Assembly: GCA_018907035.1 (NCBI GenBank)
Contig: JACCIC010000121.1
Location: 891,001 to 955,000, forward strand
DNA length: 64,000 nucleotides
Direction of reading: 5' to 3'
From: Sycobia sp. Sy_11
Taxonomy: Eukaryota > Arthropoda > Insecta > Hymenoptera > Epichrysomallidae
The translations under genes were made by a program, and so were the position numbers. The notes beneath the pieces were generated by a model. That model was not told where the DNA came from and did no database searches. It saw nothing but the letters and a program-made list of their open reading frames with translations. Shown one piece after another: positions 1-8,606 of the stretch. The stretch's first letter is position 1, and each line of letters opens with the position of its first letter.

Positions 1-532
1 GGCGTAACATTCAATGCCATCAGCGATGGGATACCCTGGGATTCTGTGGCGGAATTCTGCATGTTCGTTTGCTGGGTAAGAGGCTCGTGAAGGCTGGCGG
101 CAGGGCTAGGAGTTTGCGCTATCGCAAAAGGGTTGAACTTGTTTTTGGTGTTCAATCTCCAATCGTCAACATAGCAAGGGGTTGATTTTTCTGGGCGCGG
201 ACTGGGTATTGGGGACTTATTACCGGCGCAGGCGCCTTCTTCATAGGGACCAGGCTCTCTTTATATACCGACGGGATTATTATTTTACCTTGCCCATCTA
301 TGTCTTTGTTTTCCGGGTATGTGGCGCGTTTGCTGCGTTTGCCGAATTTTTACGTTCCGACTGAGGGCATAAATGCGCATCGATTGCCACGGTACAGGCG
401 TTCGTCGCCGTCCTCCGGAGTACTAACATACACTATGGGTTCTGGTCTTCCGACTTTCGTTGGTCGTCTGTTTTCTTTTTTTCTATGGAATCTCGGGCCT
501 GGCCGGTACGGTAAGGGGCTAATAGATCGAAT
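1..532 (-). other. gypsy copy A 3' flank, no clear coding
   Basis: This stretch follows the third ORF on the minus strand. Short open frames on both strands have no recognisable domain. It probably belongs to the 3' untranslated part or LTR of copy A, but without the other end this is inference. Confidence 0.3.
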
Positions 533-1430
533 CTAACGCCTCGATCTATACGGGATGGCGTCTTCCGGGGTTCTGTGGACCACTATTCGTCTGCGGGATG
601 CTTCTAGTGGCCCTATCCTGTGCGATGTATGGCCCATGTCCTCGTACCTCCCGGAAAATGGATTATAAATCCAGTCCGTTTCCTTCTCTTTTCTAGATTT
701 CTGTCTTTGCGGACAATGGCCTTCGACTTGTTCGTTATTATCCCCTTCTAGTGTTGACGTTGCTGCATCTTTGACCTGTTCAAGGTTCTCGCTTTCCTGC
801 GCTCGCGTTGGCTCGCGTCTGTGTCGATGACTGAGCTCTTGTCTCTGCGATGGTGTCGTAGTTTTCTGTCTTTGCGGACTGTCCAATTCGTGCGTTTCTA
901 CGAGCTCGTCTTTAGCTAACTCCTCTATTCCTTCGTCTGATGTTCTCTTCTTTCAGTGCCTTTTCCGTAGTTTTACGTCGTTGCGGACGATCGCAGATGG
1001 TGTTATCCTCTGCGTTTTCCGTAGTTTTACGTCGTTGTGGACGAGGGCCATCGTTGTTTTCGATGGTATCGGTAGTTTTACGTCGTTCCGGACGATCGCC
1101 CTCTATGGGCAGGGATTCTTCTATCTCTTCTTCGCTGGTAGGGGTAGGGGTTGGCTGGCGGGTCATTATTGGATTATCGGATGATGGGATGCTCGTGTCT
1201 AGAAGCGAAAGCGTGAACGAGCTTTCGTTAATCGCTCTTGGCGATTTCTCATCCCCGATGTCTATTTCCTGGATCGAGTCCGGGCTGAACTCTATTAGGT
1301 TCCCCGGCTCATTTATGTCGTCCAGGGTTTGGGCGACTTGACCTAGGTCTAGGGATTGACCTTGGTGGTCGGGGTCGTATTGACGCTCCTGCGTCTTTTG
1401 ATTGGCCGTTTGCGGGGCTTTAGCATTCTT
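533..1430 (-). pseudogene. gypsy copy A third ORF with repeated QRRKTT motif
   Basis: After integrase, a separate minus-strand frame is open from about 1430 to a TAG at 912. A second frame is open from about 910 to 533. Together they encode a hydrophilic, acidic-then-basic protein. It contains five copies of a short motif: RPERRKTT, RPQRRKTT twice, SPQRQKTT and CPQRQKS, roughly 13-22 residues apart within the first frame. The end contains RIGPLEASRRRIVVHRTPED, also seen in copy B (MRPLEAFRRKLEVHR). The position matches the third ORF (env-like or accessory) of some gypsy elements, but no signal peptide or membrane span was seen. Function unknown. Confidence 0.65.
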
Positions 1431-1609
1431 GCAGTATTATCGCGTTATCGGGTGTTAAACCCGTTAGATTGGGGGTAAGTGCGTCTCCTGGTCGACGTGG
1501 TGGCTCGGTCAACGTGGACCGGCGAAGCCCTCTGCCTCGTCCGACGTATCGTAGCATCTTCTTTTCTGTTGGCGGTATCTGTTTGTAAAAGAGAAGGTTT
1601 ATTAGAGGG

Positions 1610-1864
1610 TTAATACTTCTTTATGTCCGAAACGTGTACTTTGGTTTTCTTCCTGTCGTCCAGGTCTTCTAACTCGAAGATGACAGGGGATATTTTCCTC
1701 ACGATTCGGCATGATGCGATAAATTTAGGCGCCAGTTTGGCCGCAAATTTATCTGGCCCCGAAGACAAGACGTGTTTTCGTTTACAAACCATCTCGTTTT
1801 CCTCAAAAGATAGTTCTCGTCTATGTTTATTGTAATAGTGCGCCTGCTTGTTGCTGGCGCACAA
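1610..1864 (-). pseudogene. gypsy copy A integrase C-terminal domain
   Basis: The 84-residue frame has the features of the integrase C-terminal domain of Ty3/gypsy elements: YYNKHRRELSFEENEMVC followed by AAKLAPKFIASCRIVRKI and ELEDLDDRKKTKVHVSD. In active relatives this SH3-like region binds DNA and can guide target choice. No chromodomain was recognised. A frame break lies upstream. Confidence 0.75.
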
Positions 1865-2050
1865 AGGTTCTTCCTGACTAGTTCGTGAATGACAGGTAAT
1901 CTCTTTACTCGAACTAGCCAGTCAGCTGTTGTTAGTGACTGACGTGGTTCATTGTTTAAGCAGGTATTTTCATACGTGGCATTTCTCTTGGATTTCGGCC
2001 GAAGTTCAAGAAGGCTGGCGAAGCCTGTGTGCTTGCATGCACTGATGTAT

Positions 2051-2560
2051 TCATGGCGAATGCCAACTCCGGCAGGTGTCCCAGTCTTTGTGATCTTCTT
2101 TTACGAAGATGGCGATCATACCCTTAATGGTGCGGTCTACCCGCTCTACCGGATTCGCCTGTGCATGGTATGGCGCTATGAGCTGATGTATTATCCCAAG
2201 TTCGTTGAGCCGTTGTCTTACTAATTCATTGGCCAACTCAGTGTCATTGTCTGAAATTAGGAACTTGGGGCAGCCCCATTTAAATATAACGAGCTCTTCT
2301 AGCGCTTTCAGAATCGCTTGGCCCGTTGCCTTTCGCAGTGGCCGAAACTCCACGTATTTAGTGAAAAGGTCCTCAAAGATTAGCAGGTAACGGTTTTGAC
2401 CTTTACTGGGAGGGAATGGGCCCATTATGTCAGTAGCCACGCTTGTCCATGGTCCTTCAATATTTCTGGGCTTCATTAGGCCAGCTGGTGCTCTCTGAGA
2501 AACATTGTATATCTGACATTCTGGGCATTGTTTTACGTAACTATAGACGTCTCGTCTCAT
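2051..2560 (-). pseudogene. gypsy copy A integrase catalytic core
   Basis: The 169-residue frame begins with the second half of the H2C2 zinc site (QCPECQIYNVSQRAPAG) and carries the DDE triad: the first Asp in SVATDIMGPF, the second in KFLISDNDTELAN, the Glu in QANPVERVDRTIKGM. This is the rve-type integrase core that joins cDNA to the target. The frame ends near 2051 in sequence that drifts from the usual core, and a gap of about 190 bases separates it from the C-terminal domain. Confidence 0.9.
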
Positions 2561-2826
2561 TCCTGGCCAGTAGTAATCTTTCGTAGCGTCTTTTCAATAC
2601 CAAAATGTCCGGATGTCGGGGTGTTACGGCACTTGAACATGATTCGTTCCCGGTCTTTCGAAGAGATGTCGATTTTCCAATTGTCTTCTTCGGGACATAG
2701 GATGTCCGAGTAGACTTTCGGGCGGTGTTTGAATAGAATGTCATTTCTAATGAACAAGTCAGAATGTTTTTCTGGGCATTCCTGTATCTCTTTCATTTTA
2801 TTTTCATACCAACCGTCTCGATCCAT
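2557..2826 (-). pseudogene. gypsy copy A integrase zinc-binding N-terminus
   Basis: The 89-residue frame includes ILFKHRPKVYSDILCPEED and TPTSGHFGIEKTLRKI, the H...H half of the integrase H2C2 module. The two cysteines (CPEC) lie in the next frame at 2540-2530, so a one-base shift sits near 2575. The domain normally stabilises integrase multimers on the cDNA ends. Confidence 0.8.
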
Positions 2827-2871
2827 AGCGGTGATGGTAGCTGTTGGTGATTTAACAGTGGTAGGTGGCCG

Positions 2872-3273
2872 TTAGAGCGGGTCTGGCACTTTGTGTAATG
2901 CGCCTTTCCGATGGACAATCGACATGTTGTAGGCTTGCAGCGCTGTGGACCATTTCGCCAGTTTGCCCGTGGGATTCTTTAGCGTGTGTAGCCATTTCAG
3001 ACTACTGTGATCTGTGATCACTGTGAATTCTTCTCCCAACAGGTAACCTCTAAATTTTTCTGCTGCCCAAAGTATCGCGAGACATTCTTTCTCGGTAACG
3101 GTGTAGTTGATCTCCGCCTTAGTCAAGACCCTGCTCGCGTAAGCGATAGGGTGCTCTTCGTTGTCCGTGTCTTGACTAAGCACGGCACCGAGGGCGTAGT
3201 TACTAGCATCAGTCTGAAGTATGTAGGGCTTGCTCTGTATGGGGCGCGCTAGCACGGGTGCTTGCGTTAGCAA
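2872..3273 (-). pseudogene. gypsy copy A RNase H
   Basis: The 133-residue segment has the Ty3/gypsy RNase H blocks YILQTDASNYALGAVLSQ (first catalytic Asp), YTVTEKECLAILWAAEKFR (catalytic Glu) and VITDHSSLKWL (catalytic Asp). These residues cleave the RNA strand of RNA-DNA hybrids. It follows RT in the same frame and ends at a TAG at 2872. Integrase-type sequence resumes about 45 bases downstream. Most of the fold is present. Confidence 0.9.
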
Positions 3274-3312
3274 GATACGCAGTTGGTTAAATACGTCTTC
3301 CTGGGATTTATC

Positions 3313-3702
3313 TCAGCGCCACCTCACGTTTTTTCGTAGAAGTTTACTGAGTGGTGCTTTTACATCCGCTAAAGATTTTATAAAGCGGGCATACCACCCT
3401 ACCATGCCGAGAAAACTTCTCAGCTGTTTGATAATTAACGATGCCGGATATTCCGTGACGGGCTTTAGCTTGTCGGGATCCGTGCGAAATCCGTCCTTAT
3501 CTACGATATAACCCAGGTAACGTACTTCCGGGCAGCAGAACTCAGACTTATCCTTGTTGATTTGGAGCCCGACCTGATTCAAGCGGGCTAGTACCGCTTC
3601 TAATTGCTGAGTGTGCTGCTCAAACGTATCAGTGGCGATAATAATATCGTCCATGTAGACAAAGACGCTCGGTTGCCATTGCGTTCCGAATACGACGTCC
3701 AT
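3313..3702 (-). pseudogene. gypsy copy A reverse transcriptase, catalytic part
   Basis: The 129-residue open segment carries the catalytic YMDD box at about residues 17-20 (FVYMDDIIIATDTF), followed by the typical thumb sequence EVRYLGYIVDKDGFRTDP and LRSFLGMVGWYARFIKSLAD. In LTR elements this enzyme copies the element RNA into DNA inside the particle. The frame stops at a TGA at 3313 and resumes in the same frame into RNase H, so a single nonsense codon separates RT from RNase H. Matching blocks occur in copy B at 27514-27840. Confidence 0.9.
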
Positions 3703-4180
3703 GCCGCATTGTAAACTAGCGGGGCCGTTGGTTAGCCCATATGGGATTCGGGTGTACTGAAACAGGCCTTTCTGTGGGACTGCAAAGGCAGTTATTTCCT
3801 TACTATCGTCGTCTAGAGGAATCTAGCGATACGCCTGGCTCAAGTCAATCTTGGAAAGATAACGAACATCACGCAGATTATCCAATAGGACGTCCATGTG
3901 AGAAAGAGGATATGCATCCTTCTTCGTCACCTGGTTAACTGCCCTATAGTCAATACAGAAGCGGATCTTGCCGCCTTCTTCGGCCCAATGACCTGGTCTA
4001 TTACACGTCCAGCATGGTCGATTGTCTTTTGCTGGATATCCTCGTTCTTCGCGAGGTCGTGGTGACTCGCGACGCGTCCTGTCCTGTTTCGTATATCGGT
4101 CGTTGCGGTGTCTGCTAGGCGACCGGGGATAACGTCTCGGTTCGTCGTTCCCTCGAGCTGAGCGGTAATCACGGGAGGCG
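3703..4180 (-). pseudogene. gypsy copy A: nucleocapsid zinc knuckle fused to RT
   Basis: One minus-strand frame reads an Arg-rich nucleocapsid tail, then a zinc knuckle beginning CWTCNRPGHWAEE, and directly continues with GGKIRFCIDYRAVNQVTKKD, which is RT block 2 of Ty3/gypsy polymerases. The last knuckle Cys, the whole protease and the RT N-terminus are absent, so an internal deletion has joined gag to RT with the frame kept. A TAG stop interrupts the RT segment after LSKIDLSQAYR near 3825. The frame then continues without a shift into the next RT piece. Confidence 0.75.
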
Positions 4181-4948
4181 CTGGTGGTGGTATAGGTTCT
4201 GTTTCTTGGGGATGGACTCCTAGGCCTATACCGAGATTCGTCTGTTGGTCTTGATCGAGGTTGGGGGGGGGGGGGTGTTGCTGATCGATATCTGGTCGAG
4301 GGGCTTCGTTTTCGCGAATCGTCTGCCTTATATCAACGTGTCAACTGCTTTTCTGGACGTCAATATCGATGCAGGTGGTTCGATTATCGAAACTCGTTTA
4401 GGTTGGTCCTCGTCTAGGGCTGCTACTCTTGATCGTCTGGTCGTTCTTCCAGACGAGCGGCATGCTGCGCTGCTCACCAGGCAGTTCTCTGCGGTTGGTG
4501 GCTCTTTGTATCGACGAGTGAGCTCTCTTTTCAGTTCGATCTGTTGTTATAATACTTGTAACTCATCTATGGTGTCAAATTCTTTTCCGTCGATTTTGTC
4601 GAGGAATGTAAGGTGAAGATTTCTATAGACCCTATCTAATTGTGCTGCCGGCGATAACGGTGGCGACACTTTACCTAGTAGCACTCGCATACCTATCAGG
4701 TATGATCCGATCGATTCGTTAGGACCCTGTCGCAGTTCTTCTTCTAACCGCAACGTATAAACGATCGGCCTAAACTGCTGACGAAGCGCCGTCTTAAGAT
4801 GCTCTACTGTGTGCCACCCCTTGTATATCGGTCTCGCCCAGGTGCGAGCAGATCCGTATAAAATACCGGGTATCATCTTTAGTATGTCTTCCGCTGGTAT
4901 ATTGAGACTTTCGCAGGTCTCCTCTAATCTCTCTATGAATTCCTCCAC
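4180..4948 (-). pseudogene. gypsy copy A gag (capsid region)
   Basis: The open part 4547-4948 encodes 133 residues with the retrotransposon Gag pattern: a segment on the aspect of EEFIERLEETCESLNIP, then RTWARPIYKGWHTVEHLK, then RLEEELRQGPNESIGSYL. This resembles the capsid helices of Ty3/gypsy Gag (role: shell of the virus-like particle). A TAA stop ends the frame at 4547, after which the same frame continues through a basic, proline-rich region to about 4180. The start is unclear because the element is cut near 5003. A run of 12 G at 4263-4274 lies inside and may hide an indel. Confidence 0.75.
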
Positions 4949-5003
4949 ATCCTCTTTGGGCGTTCCGGAATATTTTACATTCCACTGTCTTCGGGTTCGA
5001 TAA

Positions 5004-7100
5004 AATTAAAAAAAAATTACTTATATTTCGGTTTATGTTCGCTTACGATTATCAGCCTTCTCTTTTTTTAATATTAATTGTTTCATCAAGTTAAATGTAA
5101 GAATTTTTCTTAAATTATTAAGTTATTTTGCTAAAATATCAAATAGTTGATTATGTTTTTGTCAGACTTAATTTTTGTATTTAATTCTGTATTTCTGTTT
5201 TTGAAACTAATTTCATAGTTATTGTTAAGTTAGGTAAGTATTTACTTAAATATTTCTCTTGTTCCTGTTGATTATTATTGTAAATTATTTAGTAATTTTT
5301 TTTTAATTAGCAATGTTATTATGTATATTATTTAGGTCCTGTTATAGTGAGGAATTGCGAAAGTTGTTAACTATTTATTGATAAAATTTTGGAAAAACGT
5401 TGAAATTGGAAATAATTTAGTTCAGCATCTTCTTTTTTGTTTCTATATAATCATAGAAATTTCCAAAAAAAATTTTTTTTTTTTGATTGTTTATGCTAAA
5501 AAATTATTTATTTATTGTTTAAAAATTTCTGTTATTAATTAAATGATCTTTATGTCCTCGTTGGCCGTTGATTGATGATTCTAAATGTGAACTTTATTGT
5601 AAACTTCTTTTCCCACGTGGTATGTTATTTATTTATTTATTTAGTTATTTCTTTATTTATTATCTTGATTGATCGTATTTTCTTTGATGTTAATTGATTT
5701 TACCGATGCTTCACTAGCTTCCTTATTTTTTTTTATATCCTGATGTTGGTTATTTATTATAAATTATTAAATTATTTATGATTTATTGTTTGTTAATTAT
5801 TTAATTAATAATTGTGGGTCAACTATTACACTGAACAATATACAGTGTCCTCGCTGGCAAAAAGAAAGAGCTTGAAGTTTGATTGATATATATATATTTT
5901 TTTTATATATATACTGCTAAAAAACTTTGTTTATTTATAATAAATTTATTGATATTGTTTTTATTGTTAATTAATTGTTATCCTATTTGTAGATCACCTC
6001 TATATCTCTTCTATGACTTCATACTGTTATGATTTTACAATCTTGTGTTAACGCACCTTATTGTTATTTGACCTTATATAAGTGCAGACTTACCATATGC
6101 GTTATATGTTTTCTAATGTTGCTTATATATTTAATTACTACTTTACCTGCAAAAATAAGTTGTGTAAATGGCTTACCGTATATTTTTACTATAAACATTA
6201 AGTTTTATATCAAGCAAAATTGCATATTCAGATTGTGATGGTCACAGAGTTGTTTGACTGATTATTTATTTATTTGACCTCCTTATTTATTATAAATTAA
6301 TTAATGTTGTCCTTGTTTCATGTTCGTGCTGACTTCTTAATACACCCTTGTGTTTTTTTTTCCTTTAAAACTTACCTCATAACAGAAACGCACTTTCACC
6401 TATATATTTCTTTGTATGACAGTTATACTGCCTCCACCCTGTGCAAGTGTAAATTGTTTATTTATTACTCATCTATTACTCATCTATTTATATCCAGCTC
6501 CTCTGCTAAGGAAGTGCCAAGTTAAGGTACTTTGCAGTGAATGTGCGATATTTTGAATTATCTCTGTCTCGCTGTGCTTTATATAAGGCAGCGACAGCGT
6601 ATGGTATAAAAATACTCTCAAAGTATTTTTGCAAAAATTTATAATTATGTATAAATATTCATTACCTTAATATCCACCATTGCTGTGGTCCATACAAGTC
6701 TTTTGCACTTTACTGGGATGAGAAAAAGAGGAAAGGGCCATAAGTACATCATTCAGACATGTAACGATTGGTGTGAAATATATATTTATATAAAGTTCAA
6801 TAAGACATTATATGATAATAAAAGATATGTAATTGATAAAACGTTATATTAAATAATAATTAATATATATAAATAGAATATATGACCTGAGCACATGAAT
6901 ATAAATTTCATAATAACAATGAAAAATAATAATATATATAAACATATACAAGATTTGATATATGATGCTGCACATTGGCATATATAATATAACTATATTA
7001 CTGGAGCTTGAAGGAGTTAACTTAATTATAAAAGTTAGTGAGCTGGACGACAAGGGGAAAGGGCCATAAGTACATCATTCAGACATGTAATAAGACAGAG
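5004..7100. other. AT-rich intergenic DNA with a 34-bp direct repeat
   Basis: No gene was recognised. Composition is very AT-rich, with T-rich low-complexity stretches such as repeated ATTTATTT around 5628-5660. Small open frames (6029-6238, 6304-6525) look like chance frames in T-rich DNA. A 34-bp segment starting GAAAGGGCCATAAG occurs at 6731-6764 and again at 7057-7090. Confidence 0.5.
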
Positions 7101-7571
7101 GGTACTTGCCGGGATGACGCTCCGCCGTTGCTTCCTCTCGTTCCGGGGTGGTCTTCTCTTTCATCCTTCCTTCCTTCGTTCCTTCTCTCTCTTTTACTGG
7201 AGCTCTCTTTATCTTTCAGATCGCTTCCTTCGTTCCTTCCTTCTTTCTGGCTTCGTTCAAGTACGGACGATCATACAACGATCGGGTCAGGATGGAATTC
7301 GTATGCAACTCTATATACTTATTTAGTACGATTTGAATCACCGGGACCTGGTGATCAACGCCGGGATAGGTGCTGGAGATGGAGTTAATTAGTTTGGCTG
7401 GAGCTCTGTCTCTAGATTTTAACGTGCTCTCACTTCGGTAGCTTGGCGGTGAAGATCTTCTTCTCCTCGTACTTCCTCCTTCTTCGCGATGGTCGCGCAC
7501 TCTCGCGGCTCGCGCTTCGAGAACCGGCAAATTTAGCCGGGGAACGCGAGAACCGGCAAATTTAGCCGGTT

Positions 7572-7574
<3 letters not shown>
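7100..7574. repeat. CT-rich patch and duplicated CCGGC/GCCGG hairpin unit
   Basis: A pyrimidine-rich stretch of CTTCCTTCGTTC-like units occupies about 7130-7260. At 7518-7540 and 7547-7569 the same 23-bp unit occurs twice (29-bp spacing). Its core CCGGCAAATTTAGCCGG has complementary ends. The minus-strand ORF at 7216-7530 translates this repetitive DNA and has no recognisable domain. A TA microsatellite follows at 7575-7625. Confidence 0.55.
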
Positions 7575-7626
<52 letters not shown>

Positions 7627-7632
7627 TCATTA

Positions 7633-7743
7633 CATGAGGTGTCTTCAAATAATATGGCTATATTCGTTCGATTATCGATTTTTTTATTTCGTGTCGTTAC
7701 AGGTGTACCGAACATATATTCACGGTTTTAGCTCTATAGCATT
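7633..7743 (+). mobile_element. 5' end of a mariner relic split by the BEL insertion
   Basis: A TA at 7631-7632 is followed by CATGAGGTGTCTTCAAATAA, similar to mariner inverted-repeat ends of the GAGGTGTNTTCAAA type. The stretch reaches the GCATT target duplication of the BEL element (7739-7743). Mariner coding sequence begins at 15506 on the far side. Removing BEL leaves about 180 bases between the putative terminus and the transposase ATG, a plausible mariner 5' leader. The join is inference. Confidence 0.55.
7739..7743. repeat. BEL target-site duplication, left
   Basis: GCATT directly abuts the left LTR; the same five bases follow the right LTR at 15428-15432. Five bases is usual for BEL/Pao. 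Confidence 0.9.
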
Positions 7744-8573
7744 TGATCTTTTTGCTTAATTATTTTAGAGGACAAGGTTTGGTGGAATACATAATATTAA
7801 TTATAATAATAATAATAAATGAAGTCATGACACAATTATGAAATGAAACAGTTTAATTAACATAAATCGTTTATTTGTTGAAATATCGGCATAAAAAACC
7901 TCCACTTGAAGAGTGGAGGAAAAAGCCAATATTTCCGAATTAGACACATACACACTAAATAAATAAAAGGTTAAATTGAATGATCATTCAAATAAATATA
8001 TATAGAACTTACTGTCTAACATACGATATGATATGCGTCATAACAAATTGAATTGGGTTTTATGCGCAAGCTTCAAACCCCGTCGGGTATGGCCTCGTAC
8101 CCTGAAGTAGATCTTCCACTTGGAGATCGGAGTCTCTCTCGAGGCGACAGGGGCCTATCAGCGAGGAGACACGGCTGTGCTCGGGGCAGATGCCCAGATC
8201 GAGACGAGGAGCCGCTGGAAATCACATAATTCCGCAAGCGCCGCTTAGGGCTAGTTACACTTCAGGGCAGAGCAACACTCGCCTAACGCACAAGATCCAT
8301 ATACGAAAATTAACAACAAAATGCAACTACAATCTTAACTACCAATCAGAGTTTCTCTAAACCGTTTATTACGTTACTTAATTGAGGTACCTCACTCGAC
8401 AAGCGCTCGCAACAGTCTGTCCGCGTCGTTCTAGACGCGTCTTTTTAGAGGCCTTTCTTTTCGACACTCGACTTACAAATATAAACAATTCTCTCTCTAT
8501 CTTGATCTTAAACTAAGCTGTATCGAGTATTGTATACATTTCGGATGGCTAAAATTGAAACTATATGTAAACA
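7744..8573 (-). repeat. BEL/Pao 3' LTR
   Basis: About 830 bp, near-identical to 14596-15427. On the element strand it begins TGTTTACATATAG and ends GATCA. It carries an 8-bp perfect hairpin at 7899-7919 followed on the element strand by a T run. As the downstream LTR it would supply the polyadenylation signal. Confidence 0.95.
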
Positions 8574-8587
8574 TTCCGCCCGCCTTC
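8574..8587 (-). promoter_or_regulatory. BEL polypurine tract
   Basis: On the element strand the bases just before the 3' LTR read AAGGCGGGCGGAA, purine-rich apart from two C. This is the expected position for the plus-strand primer. Confidence 0.65.
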
Positions 8588-8606
8588 GTTCCTCGGACGA
8601 ATAAAT

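Larger units (their letters stand above)
1..5003 (-). mobile_element. Ty3/gypsy LTR retrotransposon relic, copy A
   Basis: Minus-strand pieces lie in the order gag, nucleocapsid fused to RT, RT, RNase H, integrase zinc-binding domain, integrase core, integrase C-terminal domain, and a third basic ORF. RT before RNase H before integrase is the Ty3/gypsy order. The protease and the start of RT are missing. Several in-frame stops and frame changes are visible. The upstream limit is where coding similarity stops and AT-rich DNA begins near 5003. No LTR pair could be identified; positions 1-530 may hold the 3' non-coding part, with the other limit outside the window. Copy B at 26640-30000 belongs to the same family. 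Confidence 0.85.

Noticed and set aside
940..1341. Plus-strand ORF with SVVLRRCGR repeats
   Set aside because: It is the complement of the repeated QRRKTT region of the gypsy third ORF.
4263..4274. Homopolymer G/C runs (also 21485-21495, 37816-37825, 42758-42770) as functional elements
   Set aside because: Likely simple slippage or assembly-sensitive tracts; no supporting context.
7899..7919. BEL LTR hairpin as a bacterial-type terminator or microRNA precursor
   Set aside because: The host is a eukaryote, and the 8-bp stem is too short for a microRNA hairpin. Kept only as an LTR feature.
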